From: Streptomyces sp. YS415 | GTDB lineage: Bacteria > Actinomycetota > Actinomycetes > Streptomycetales > Streptomycetaceae | Direction: 5' to 3' | DNA: 64,000 bases | Assembly (NCBI RefSeq): GCF_023544665.1 | Contig: NZ_JAMJFL010000032.1 | Location: forward strand, 1-64,000 | The notes under the pieces: generated by a model | What the model saw: the letters and a program-made list of their open reading frames with translations, nothing else | Told to the model about the DNA's origin: nothing | Database searches by the model: none | Shown: positions 48,309 to 56,900 of the stretch, in pieces | Layout: each line of letters starts with the position of its first letter | Numbering within the stretch: position 1 is the stretch's first letter | Translations under genes and position numbers: made by a program

Positions 48309-48336
48309 CTACGTACACCGGGGCTTTCGGTTCACC
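48309..48336 (-). promoter_or_regulatory. GAAC-type ECF promoter of beta-trefoil gene C
   Basis: Minus strand GGTGAACC (48336-48329), 15 bases, CGTAG (48313-48309). Confidence 0.75.
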
Positions 48337-48357
48337 CGCCGCCGCGGGGCCCGGGGC

Positions 48358-51300
48358 TCAGACCGCGATGACCCCGGCGTCGATGTCCTCGGGCAGCAGC
48401 AGCCGCAGGTCGTCCATGGTGGGCGAGGCCAGGCCGCCGATGCGGCGGGCGTGACGGGTCATCATCGACTCCAGGAGCTGCCGGGCCAGCCGCGCGTTGC
48501 CGAACGAGCGGTCCCTGGGCAGGGCATCGACATACGACCGCAGCGCATGACCCGTGGTGTCCGCCAGCTCGTAGCCGGACTCCAAGGCGCGCCGGCCCAT
48601 GATGGTGACCAACTCCTCGGTGGAGTAGTTCTCGAAGGTCACATGCCGGGAGAAGCGTGAGGCCAGACCGGGGTTGGAGGCGAGGAAGCGCTCCATCTCC
48701 TCGGTGTAGCCGGCGGCGATCACCACCACCTCGTCGCGACGGTCCTCCATCAGCTTCAGCAGGGTGTCGACCGCTTCGCGGCCGAAGTCGGACGACGCGT
48801 CCCGAGGGGTCAGGGTGTAGGCCTCGTCGATGAACAGAACTCCGCCCACCGCCCGTTCGAACGCCTCCTTGGTGAGCTGGGCGGTGTGCCCGATGTAGCG
48901 GCCGACGAGGTCGGGCCGGGCCACCTCGACGAGCTGCCCCTGCGGCAGGACGCCCAGGGCGTGCAGCAGCTGCGCGTACAGGCGGGCCACGGTGGTCTTG
49001 CCGGTGCCGGGCGGTCCGGCGAAGACCAGGTGCCGTCCGATGGCCGGGACGGGCAGGCCGGCGGCCTCCCGCTGCCGCGCGGTGGCCAGCAGGTCGACCA
49101 GGTCGCGTACCTCCCGCTTGACGGCCCCGAGCCCCACCATGGCCTCCAGCCGGGCCAGCATCTCGTCCTTGCGCGCGGCGGCGGAGGAGGCGGTGCGCGC
49201 GTCCACGGCCGCCCCCGTGTCCTCGGGCAGCAGCAGCGACAGGTCGGCCTCCCCCACGTCGGGCAGCGCCGCGAGCCGGGACGCCTGCCGGTCGACCATC
49301 TCCTCGAAGAGCTGGCGCGCGGCGCGGGCGTTGCCGAAGGTGGCGTCGCGGGGCATGCGCTCGTAGCGGGTGGCCAGCGCCTCACGGGTGCCCGGACCGA
49401 AGGCGTACTGGTTCGCCTCGCACATGTTCTCGGTGATGGTGACCAGCTCGTCCACGGAGTAGTTGCCGAACTCGACGACGCGGGTAAACCGCGAGGCCAT
49501 GCCCGCGTTGGCGGCCAGGAACCCGTTCATCTCCTCCGAGTAGCCGGCGGCGACCACGACCACGTCGTCGCGGTGGTCCTCCATCAGCTTCACCAGGGTG
49601 TCGATGGCCTCCCGCCCGAAGTCGTGCCCCGAACCACCGCCGCCGGAGGCCAGCGTGTACGCCTCGTCGATGAACAGCACACCGCCGAGGGCCCGGTTGA
49701 AGGCCTCGGTGGTCTTGATGGCGGTGCCGCCGATGATCTGCGCGACCAGGTCGGCGCGCGACACCTCCACCAGGTGCCCCTGCTCGAGCACGCCGAGCTG
49801 GGCCAGGATGCTGCCGTAGAGCCGGGCCACCGTGGTCTTGCCGGTGCCGGGCGGTCCGGCGAAGACGATGTGCCGGCTCATCGCGGGCACCGGCATGCCC
49901 AGCCGCACCCGGCGCTGTGCCATGGCCTGGAGGTTGACCAGGGTGCGGACCTGCTCCTTGACGTCCTCCAGGCCCGTCAGCGCCTCCAGTTCCTCCAGCG
50001 GGCCCTGCGGGCGGGCCCGCTGCGGCGCGGGCCGTCCCCCGGCGCCCGCCCCGGTGCCGCCGGGCTCCTCCTCGGGCGCGGTCAGCCCGTTGCCCTCCTC
50101 CCGCACCTCCCGCACCTCCAGGCGGTCGTGTCCTCGGGTGGCGCGCAGGCCGTACCCCTTGTTCGAGGACAGCGCGCACTGGGTCAGCGAGACCGGTTCG
50201 GCGCTGTCGACGCGTACGCCGTCGCCGGTGTTCTCCGCGAGGTCGCAGGACGAGAGTGCGGCCCGGCCCCCGTCGGCCACGAGCACGCCGTGGCCGCCGG
50301 ACTCGGTGACGCGCACCCGGGTCAGCGTGAGGTCGGCGCCCTCGCGCACCGTGACGCCGGAGCCGCCGCTGAGCCGGACCTCGCAGTCGCGCAGCGTGCC
50401 GCGCGCGTTCTCGGCGCTCACGCCGGAGCCCGTCGCGGACTTCAGCACGCTGTCGGCCAGGGTCAGTTCACCGCAGTCGGACAGGTGCACGGCCGAGCCG
50501 CCCGCGTCGTGGACCGTGCACTCCTCCAGCCGGCCGCGGCCGTTGTCGGTGATCTCCACGCCGTGTCCGCCGGAGCCGGTGACGGTCGTGCGGCGCAGCA
50601 GCGGGTTCGCGCCGGAGCGGACGGTCACGCCGGTGCCGGCGCTGTCCGCGACGTGCAGCCGGTCGAACTCGGCCGCGCTGTCCTCGGCCAGCCACACGGC
50701 GGGCGCGCTGCCCGCGCAGTCGCGTACCGAGACGTCGCGCAGGACGGGTGCCGCGCCCTGCACGATGCGCAGCGCGGGGGCCTGGGACGCGGTGAACGAG
50801 CAGTCCTCGAACGTGCCGCGGGAGCGTTCGGTGATCACCAGGGCACTGTCCCCGGTCCGCTCTGTACGGCAGCGGCTGAGGATCGGGTCGGTGCCGGAGG
50901 ACAGCACCAGGGCGGCGCCGGTGGTGTCGAGGACGGTCACCTCCCGCAGGGTCTGCCGGGTGCCGGAGGTGATCAGCACGCCGACGGCGGTGTCGTGCAC
51001 GACCGTGTGCTCCACGGTGGTGAGCGCGCGGTCCTCCAGGGCGAGGGACGGCTTCTCGGTGGCGCTGATGTCGCAGTGGGCGATGTGCGTCTCGGCCTCC
51101 CCGTTGCACAGCACGCCGTTGCCCTGGGCGGCGCGCATCCGGCTGCCCCGGATGCCGGCCCGTCCGCGTTCGGTGACCACCACGGCGGAGGTGCCCAGGT
51201 GCTCGATCTCGCAGTTCTCCACGACGCTGCTGGTCGGAGCGGTGATCACCACCCCGGCTCCGGCCGGGTTGGTGATGCGGCAGTCGCGCAGCGCCAGGAA

Positions 51301-51666
51301 GCCGGTGTCCCGGGCGAGCAGCGCCGTCCACCCCGAGCCGATCACGGTACAGCCGTCCAGGGCCACCTCCCCGCGGGCGGCGTCCACCACCGGCAGGTCG
51401 TCCTGGCCGCCGCGCAGGGTCAGGCCGGCCAGCATCACCGCGTCGGCGACGAGGGTCACGGCGCTGCCCTTGCGGGGACACAGCTCAACGCTGCCGGGTT
51501 CGCCATCGGCGACGACCGTCACCCTCCTGCGGACGGTGAGGTTCTCCTCGTAGCGGCCCGGCCGGACGCGGATCATGGCGCCGGTCCGGGCTCGGGCGAG
51601 TGCTTCCCCGATGGTGCGGAAGCTGTCCGGTTGTTCCGGGCAGACGGTGAGCAACTGCCGTGACAC
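48358..51666 (-). CDS. Beta-helix plus double AAA+ ATPase (EccA/CbbX-like), T7SS-linked
   Basis: A 1102-residue protein. Residues about 15-530 form a right-handed beta-helix (roughly 22-residue rungs such as VVTERGRAGIRGSRMRAAQG). An Ala/Gly/Pro linker leads to two CbbX/EccA-type AAA+ modules. Each has Walker A AGPPGTGKTT (about 607-616 and 883-892), Walker B FIDEAYTL, and the LPRDxSFGNARxARQL sensor-arginine region. EccA proteins power T7SS function in mycobacteria, usually with an N-terminal TPR domain, so the beta-helix replaces the TPR here. There is no signal peptide, so it should be cytosolic. A GAAC-type promoter lies at 51755-51781. Confidence 0.92.
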   Translation of the reverse strand: MSRQLLTVCPEQPDSFRTIGEALARARTGAMIRVRPGRYEENLTVRRRVTVVADGEPGSVELCPRKGSAVTLVADAVMLAGLTLRGGQDDLPVVDAARGEVALDGCTVIGSGWTALLARDTGFLALRDCRITNPAGAGVVITAPTSSVVENCEIEHLGTSAVVVTERGRAGIRGSRMRAAQGNGVLCNGEAETHIAHCDISATEKPSLALEDRALTTVEHTVVHDTAVGVLITSGTRQTLREVTVLDTTGAALVLSSGTDPILSRCRTERTGDSALVITERSRGTFEDCSFTASQAPALRIVQGAAPVLRDVSVRDCAGSAPAVWLAEDSAAEFDRLHVADSAGTGVTVRSGANPLLRRTTVTGSGGHGVEITDNGRGRLEECTVHDAGGSAVHLSDCGELTLADSVLKSATGSGVSAENARGTLRDCEVRLSGGSGVTVREGADLTLTRVRVTESGGHGVLVADGGRAALSSCDLAENTGDGVRVDSAEPVSLTQCALSSNKGYGLRATRGHDRLEVREVREEGNGLTAPEEEPGGTGAGAGGRPAPQRARPQGPLEELEALTGLEDVKEQVRTLVNLQAMAQRRVRLGMPVPAMSRHIVFAGPPGTGKTTVARLYGSILAQLGVLEQGHLVEVSRADLVAQIIGGTAIKTTEAFNRALGGVLFIDEAYTLASGGGGSGHDFGREAIDTLVKLMEDHRDDVVVVAAGYSEEMNGFLAANAGMASRFTRVVEFGNYSVDELVTITENMCEANQYAFGPGTREALATRYERMPRDATFGNARAARQLFEEMVDRQASRLAALPDVGEADLSLLLPEDTGAAVDARTASSAAARKDEMLARLEAMVGLGAVKREVRDLVDLLATARQREAAGLPVPAIGRHLVFAGPPGTGKTTVARLYAQLLHALGVLPQGQLVEVARPDLVGRYIGHTAQLTKEAFERAVGGVLFIDEAYTLTPRDASSDFGREAVDTLLKLMEDRRDEVVVIAAGYTEEMERFLASNPGLASRFSRHVTFENYSTEELVTIMGRRALESGYELADTTGHALRSYVDALPRDRSFGNARLARQLLESMMTRHARRIGGLASPTMDDLRLLLPEDIDAGVIAV

Positions 51667-51754
51667 CCTCGACCTCTTCTCTCCTCAGCGTCGCCGCCCA
51701 TGCGCCGACGGCCCCCGGGAAGGCCGACGGGAGCGACGGCGGTCCTGCCCATGC

Positions 51755-51781
51755 CTACGGCGAGCGGCACGGTTCAGTTCG
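51755..51781 (-). promoter_or_regulatory. GAAC-type ECF promoter of the beta-helix/AAA+ gene
   Basis: Minus strand CGAACT (51781-51776), 16 bases, CGTAG (51759-51755). An overlapping TGAACC is badly spaced, so the CGAACT reading is preferred. Confidence 0.65.
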
Positions 51782-51827
51782 AGACGTGGGGAACGAGTTC
51801 GTGAAATTCCACCCGGAGCGCGCCACC

Positions 51828-51857
51828 GGTGAACCCGGGCCCCGTCTGGGGACGTTG
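51828..51857 (+). promoter_or_regulatory. GAAC-type ECF promoter of the mycosin gene
   Basis: GGTGAACC (51828-51835), 17 bases, CGTTG (51853-51857). The predicted start coincides with ATG 51866, which lacks a ribosome binding site, so the mRNA may be leaderless. Confidence 0.65.
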
Positions 51858-51865
51858 TTGCGGGC

Positions 51866-53098
51866 ATGCCCGCACTGCATCGGATACACCGTCTCGCCGT
51901 ACGGACGTCCCTCCTCGCGGTGGTGACCGCCCTGTCGCTGGGCGCGGCCCCGGCCGCACCCGCAGGCGCCGCCTCCGGCGCCGGGAGCGAGGAGAAGGCG
52001 GTGAACCTGCCCGCCATCCCCGGCTCGCTCGCGGCGGGCCGGCCGTGCACCGGACCCTCCCCGGTGACGTCCGGCCAGGTGCCGTGGCCGCGCCGGTCGC
52101 TGGGACTGGACGGGCTGTGGGAGCTGGCCAATGGCGAGGGCGTCACCGTGGCCGTGGTGGACACCGGCGTCGAGGCGTCGGTCCCCGCCCTCGCCGGACG
52201 GGTGGACGCCGCCGGACAGGGCGCCGGGGACTGTGTCGGACACGGCACCTTCGCCGCCTCGCTCATCGCCGCGGCCCGCGCCGAGGGCGTCGGCACGGCG
52301 GGCGTCGCGCCGTCGGTGCGCATCCTCGCGCTGCGCGGCACCGGTGAGCGCGGTGAGCCGTCGGTGGACCGCACGGCGTCGGCCATCCGGCAGGCGGCCG
52401 ACCGCGGGGCCGGTGTGGTCTACGTCGCCAGCGCCCTGGCCGGAGGCCGGGAGGAACTGACCGAGGCGGTCGCCTACGCCGCCGACCGCGATGCGCTGGT
52501 CGTCGCGCCGGCCGCGCCCGACACCGTCGCCGACGACCCGGCGACCGGCAAACCCGACCCCGGCACGCGCCCCTACTGGCCCGCGTTCGCACCCCGGGTC
52601 CTGTCCGTCGTGGACCACGGCCCAGGCGGCGTCAGGTCCGAGAAGTCGGTGCCCTATTTCTCCGCCGATCTCGCCGCACCGGGCGACGCCGTGGTGGGCA
52701 CCGGCCCGCGCGGCGGCCACTTCATCGGCTCGGGCTCCTCGCTGGCCGCCGCGCACGTCGCCGGGACCGCGGCCCTCGTACGCGCCCGGCACCCCGGACT
52801 GAAGGCGGACGAGGTGTCCCGTCGCCTCGTGGAGTTCGGCTACCCCGCGCGGGTCCCGCTGCTGGACCCCTACGCCGCGCTGACCGCCGTCCCCGCGGTC
52901 GGCCCCGGCACCCGGCCCGTCAACCCGTCCGCCCGCCTCCCCCAACCGCCGTCACCGGCCCCACGCCACCGCGCGCTGACCGTGGCGGCCGGGGGCGGCG
53001 CCCTGGTCCTCCTGGTCGCCGCGGCGGCGGTGGTGATCCCCCGGGGCAGGGCCCGGGGGTGGCGGCCGGGCGGGGAGCCGTCCGGCGGTCTCCGTTAG
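51866..53098 (+). CDS. Mycosin-like subtilisin protease of the T7SS (MycP)
   Basis: A 410-residue S8 protease. A Sec signal peptide (to about residue 36) precedes the catalytic domain with D99 (AVVDTGVE), H126 (GHGTFAA) and S292 (GSGSSLAAAHVAG; the family usually has GTSxAxPHVAG). A C-terminal transmembrane helix (about 365-388, LTVAAGGGALVLLVAAAAVV) ends in a basic tail, the standard mycosin layout. Mycosins stabilise the secretion complex and can process substrates. The gene is divergent from the beta-helix/AAA+ gene. The changed residues around the serine may alter activity. ATG 51866 was chosen for signal peptide and promoter spacing. Confidence 0.9.
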   Translation: MPALHRIHRLAVRTSLLAVVTALSLGAAPAAPAGAASGAGSEEKAVNLPAIPGSLAAGRPCTGPSPVTSGQVPWPRRSLGLDGLWELANGEGVTVAVVDTGVEASVPALAGRVDAAGQGAGDCVGHGTFAASLIAAARAEGVGTAGVAPSVRILALRGTGERGEPSVDRTASAIRQAADRGAGVVYVASALAGGREELTEAVAYAADRDALVVAPAAPDTVADDPATGKPDPGTRPYWPAFAPRVLSVVDHGPGGVRSEKSVPYFSADLAAPGDAVVGTGPRGGHFIGSGSSLAAAHVAGTAALVRARHPGLKADEVSRRLVEFGYPARVPLLDPYAALTAVPAVGPGTRPVNPSARLPQPPSPAPRHRALTVAAGGGALVLLVAAAAVVIPRGRARGWRPGGEPSGGLR

Positions 53099-53107
53099 AG
53101 GTGGCCG

Positions 53108-53136
53108 CGTGAACCCGCGCGCCCGGTCGGTCGTAG
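53108..53136 (+). promoter_or_regulatory. GAAC-type ECF promoter of beta-trefoil gene D
   Basis: GCGTGAACC with TGAACC at 53110-53115, 16 bases, CGTAG (53132-53136). Confidence 0.75.
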
Positions 53137-53253
53137 TGAGGAATGCGCTGTGTCGCCGGGGCTCCGACCAGGACGGTGACGCGCTCAGGCGGCGCGTCGA
53201 ACGAAGTCGACGCGCCGGTACTGACCAGTGACGCACAGAGCACAGGAGAGAGA

Positions 53254-53778
53254 ATGAGTCAGGGCACAGAGACGGTGGAGAAGACCGCACGACCGGGAAG
53301 GCGGAGTGGGCCGTTCAAGAAGGGTCTGATGGGGGCCGCGGGTGCCCTCTTCTTGGCTGCTTCGGCCGTCGCCGTCGCCCCCAGCGCACATGCGGACGGA
53401 TTTGTCGCCAAGTTCCAGAACCAGAACAACAAGAAGTGCGTCGCGGTAGACGCTGCGGACCGGCGGAAGGTCGGCCAGGCGGACTGTTCCGACGCGCGGG
53501 CCCTCTGGTTCTATGACCAGGACACGGCGCAGATGATCAACTTTGTCACCGGCGATTGCCTCGACCACGTGAGGTGGACGAGTGGGGCGCCTTACATGTC
53601 GCCTTGCGGCTCGGCTGACGAGGGCCAGTGGTGGATGGTCGGCGACAGGGGCGGCTACTGGCAGATCAGTCCCATGAACTCCGTGAAGGTGCTGACCAGC
53701 TGGGCCGACGGCTCCATCACGATCGCCCGCACTGAGAACGTCGACGACCAGCGCAAGTGGCGGTACAACCGCCTCTGA
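53254..53778 (+). CDS. Secreted beta-trefoil (ricin B-like) protein D
   Basis: A 174-residue precursor with a long basic n-region and hydrophobic core (KKGLMGAAGALFLAASAVAV, cleavage near AHA at about residue 47). The mature domain follows the same family order as A-C but more loosely: NKKCVAV, DCLDHVRWTSGAPYMSPC, ADEGQWWMV, TSWADGSITI. Three QxW-like positions remain. AGGAG precedes the ATG by about six bases. It is placed between the mycosin and eccC genes, which ties the trefoil family physically to the secretion machine. Confidence 0.82.
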   Translation: MSQGTETVEKTARPGRRSGPFKKGLMGAAGALFLAASAVAVAPSAHADGFVAKFQNQNNKKCVAVDAADRRKVGQADCSDARALWFYDQDTAQMINFVTGDCLDHVRWTSGAPYMSPCGSADEGQWWMVGDRGGYWQISPMNSVKVLTSWADGSITIARTENVDDQRKWRYNRL

Positions 53779-53840
53779 GTCCTCGGCCTCGCTGGTGGTA
53801 CGGCAACAGTAGTCCGTGAAGCAACCGTGCTGCTGGTTGA

Positions 53841-53878
53841 AACGGCGGGGAAGGGCGGAGACGCCCTTGCCCGCCGTT
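53841..53878. terminator. Strong bidirectional hairpin between beta-trefoil gene D and eccC
   Basis: AACGGCGGG-G-AAGGGCG pairs with CGCCCTT-G-CCCGCCGTT, 16 base pairs with one mismatch and a GAGA loop. Confidence 0.8.
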
Positions 53879-53911
53879 CCTGTTGCCGGTCCATGGCGAA
53901 GCCCGGTCGGC

Positions 53912-56900
53912 TCACCCTGCCTGACCGTCGGCTTCCTCCTCCGTGTCCCCCTCCACCATCGCCGTCTGCACCTGCACCACCTTGCGCCGGGCGATGTGGA
54001 AGGCGCGGCCGGGTGGCAGGATGCGGCTCTTGAGGCCGCTGAAGAGGACGCCCTCCGAGGGCGGGCAGGAGAGCTGGAGCGCGGGGGTGTTGGCCTCGTT
54101 GAGGCGGCGCATCAGCTGGTCGCCCATGCCCCGGGCGGCGCCGGACGCGGCGCGGGCGACGATCACGTGGACGCCGACCTCCCAGCCCATCGCCAGGTGC
54201 TCGATGAGCGGCGCGAGCGGCTGGTTGGCGGGGCCGTTCGCGACCATGTCGTAGTCGTCGACGAGGATGAACAGCCGCGGCCCCTGCCACCAGTCGGCCC
54301 GCTTCATCCGGGCGGGGCTGATGTCCGGACCGGGCGTCCGCGCCTGCGCCGCCCGGACCGTGCCGGCGATCAGGTCCTTCAGGCCCTCCGCGGCCACCGC
54401 GTGGCCCAGCCGGTACTCCTCGGGCACGGCCTCCACCAGGGTCCTGCGGTAGTCGACGACCATGATGCGGGCCTCGGCGGGCGTGTACCGCTCGGTGATG
54501 GCGCGGGCTACCAGCCGCAGCAGGTTGGTCTTGCCGCTCTCGGTGTCGCCGATGGCGATCAGGTGCGGGTTCTCGGAGAAGTCGTGCCACACGGGCGACA
54601 GCCGCTCCTCCTCCAGCCCCAGCGCCACCTTGAAGTCGCCGGCGGGGGAGGGCAGGTCCGCGGCGGGCAGCACGGTCGGCAGCATCCGCAGCGGCGGCGC
54701 GGACGGCCCCGTCCAGTTCTCGGCCACGGCGTCCACCAGTGCGGCGACGGCCTCGGAGAGGTCCTCCACACCGTCACCGCCGTCGATGCGGGGCAGCGCG
54801 CCCAGGTAGTGGCTGTGGTCGCCGGTCAGACCCCGGCCCGGGACGCGGGGGACCGTCGCGGCCTGCCGCGACGGGTGCTCGGAGTCCATCGGGTCGCCCA
54901 TGCGCAGTTCCAGGCGGGTGCCAGCCTGGTCGCGCACCGCCGAGGACAGCTCCGACCACCGCGAGACGGTCACCACGAGGTGAATGCCGTAGTTCAGGCC
55001 GCGCGCGGCGAGCGCGTTGAACGCCGGCAGGGACCGGTCGAAGTCCTGACGGACCGTCGACCAGCCGTCGACGACCAGGAACACGTCCCCGTGCGGCTCG
55101 TCGGCGAACTCCCCGGCCGCGCGCCGCCGCCGGTAGGTGGGCATGGAATCGATGCCGTGCCGCAGGAACATCTGCTCGCGGCTCTCCAGCAGCGCGTTGA
55201 CCTCGGAGATCGTACGGCCCACCCGTTCGGTGTCGAGCCGGGGCGCGACCCCGGCCACGTGGGGCAGCCCCGCGAGGCTGGACAGCGTGCCGCCGCCGAA
55301 GTCCAGGCAGTAGAACTGCACCTCGCGCGGCGTGTGGGTGAGGGCGAGCGCGGCCATCAGGCTGCGCACCAGCGTGCTCTTGCCGCTCTGCGGACCGCCG
55401 GCGACGATCACATGGCCACCGGCCCCGGAGAGGTCGACGGTCAGCAGGTCGCGGACCTGCTCGAAGGGCTTGTCGACGATGCCGACGGGCACGGTCAGCC
55501 GTCCCCGCAGCGACCAGTCGGCGGTGGTCAGCCCGTACCGGGGGTCGGGTACGAGCGGCGGCAGCAACTGGTCCAGGGCCGGCGGTTCCTCGAGCGGCGG
55601 CAGCCACACCTGGTGGGCCGGCGGCCCCGCGTGGCGCAGCCGCTCGACGGCGACCGCCAGCAGGGTCTCAGTGTCGTTCTCGTCCGCCTCCGCCTCGGGG
55701 CCGGTACCGTCGGGCTCCTCGGACGGTTCGACGGGGCGGCGGGGCACCACCCAGTCGGTGGTCCAGGGCATCACCTGGCCCGCCACCCGGGCCCGTACGC
55801 TCTCGCCCGTCCTTCTGCGGTGCGCGCCGGAGACGTAGGCGGCGCGGAACCGCGTCAGCTCCTGCACGCCCGCCGTCTTCAGATAGCCGTTGCCGGGCTG
55901 CGCGGGCAGTTCGTAGGCGTCGGGCACACCGAGGACACCGCGGCTCTCCATGGCGGAGAAGGTGCGCAGGCCGATGCGGTAGGACAGGTGGCCCTCCAGC
56001 TGGTGGATGCGGCCCTCGTCCAGCCGCTGCGAGGCCAGCAGCAGGTGGACGCCGAGGGACCGGCCGAGCCGGCCGATCATCACGAACAGCTCCATGAAGT
56101 CCCGGTGCGCGGCGAGCAGTTCGCTGAACTCGTCGACCACCACGAACAGGCTGGGCAGCGGATCGAGTGGCGCGCCGGAAGCCCTGGCCTTCTCGTACTC
56201 GAGGGCGGAGGTGAAGTTGCCGGCCGCGCGCAGCAGCTCCTGCCGACGGATCATCTCGCCGTGCAGCGCGTCCTGCATGCGGGAGACCAGTGCCACCTCG
56301 TCGGCCAGGTTGGTGATCACCGCGGAGGTGTGCGGGAGTTCGTCCAGGCCGAGGAAGGTCGCGCCGCCCTTGAAGTCGACCAGGACGAAGTTCAGGGTCT
56401 CGGAGGAGTTGGTCAGGGCCAGGGCCAGGACGAGGGTGCGCAGCAGTTCGCTCTTGCCGGAGCCGGTGGCGCCGATCAGCATGCCGTGCGGTCCGGTGCC
56501 GCCCTGCGCCGACTCCTTGATGTCCAGTTCCACCGGCATGCCGTTGCCGTCCACGGCGACGGGCGCGCGCAGCCGGGCGCCGCCCGAGTACCGCTCCCAC
56601 AGGGTGGCCGGGTCGTGCGCGTGCAGGTCGCCGATGCCCAGCAGCCGGGTCAGCCCCACGTTCCCGGTCGGCTGCTGCGAGGTCTCGGTGCCTAGACTCG
56701 GCCGGTAGGGCGCCAGGACCTTGCCGAGGGCCGTGGCACCGGTCACGCCGAGGGTGTCGGGGCGGCCGAGGCGGGTCTTCTGCTCCTTGCGGTCGCGGTC
56801 GGTGCGGACCAGTCCGACCTCGTCGCCGTCGATCTCCAGCCGCAGCGTGACGCGCCCCGGACGCCAGGTGAGCGCTCCGTCCAGATCCAGGACGACCGCG

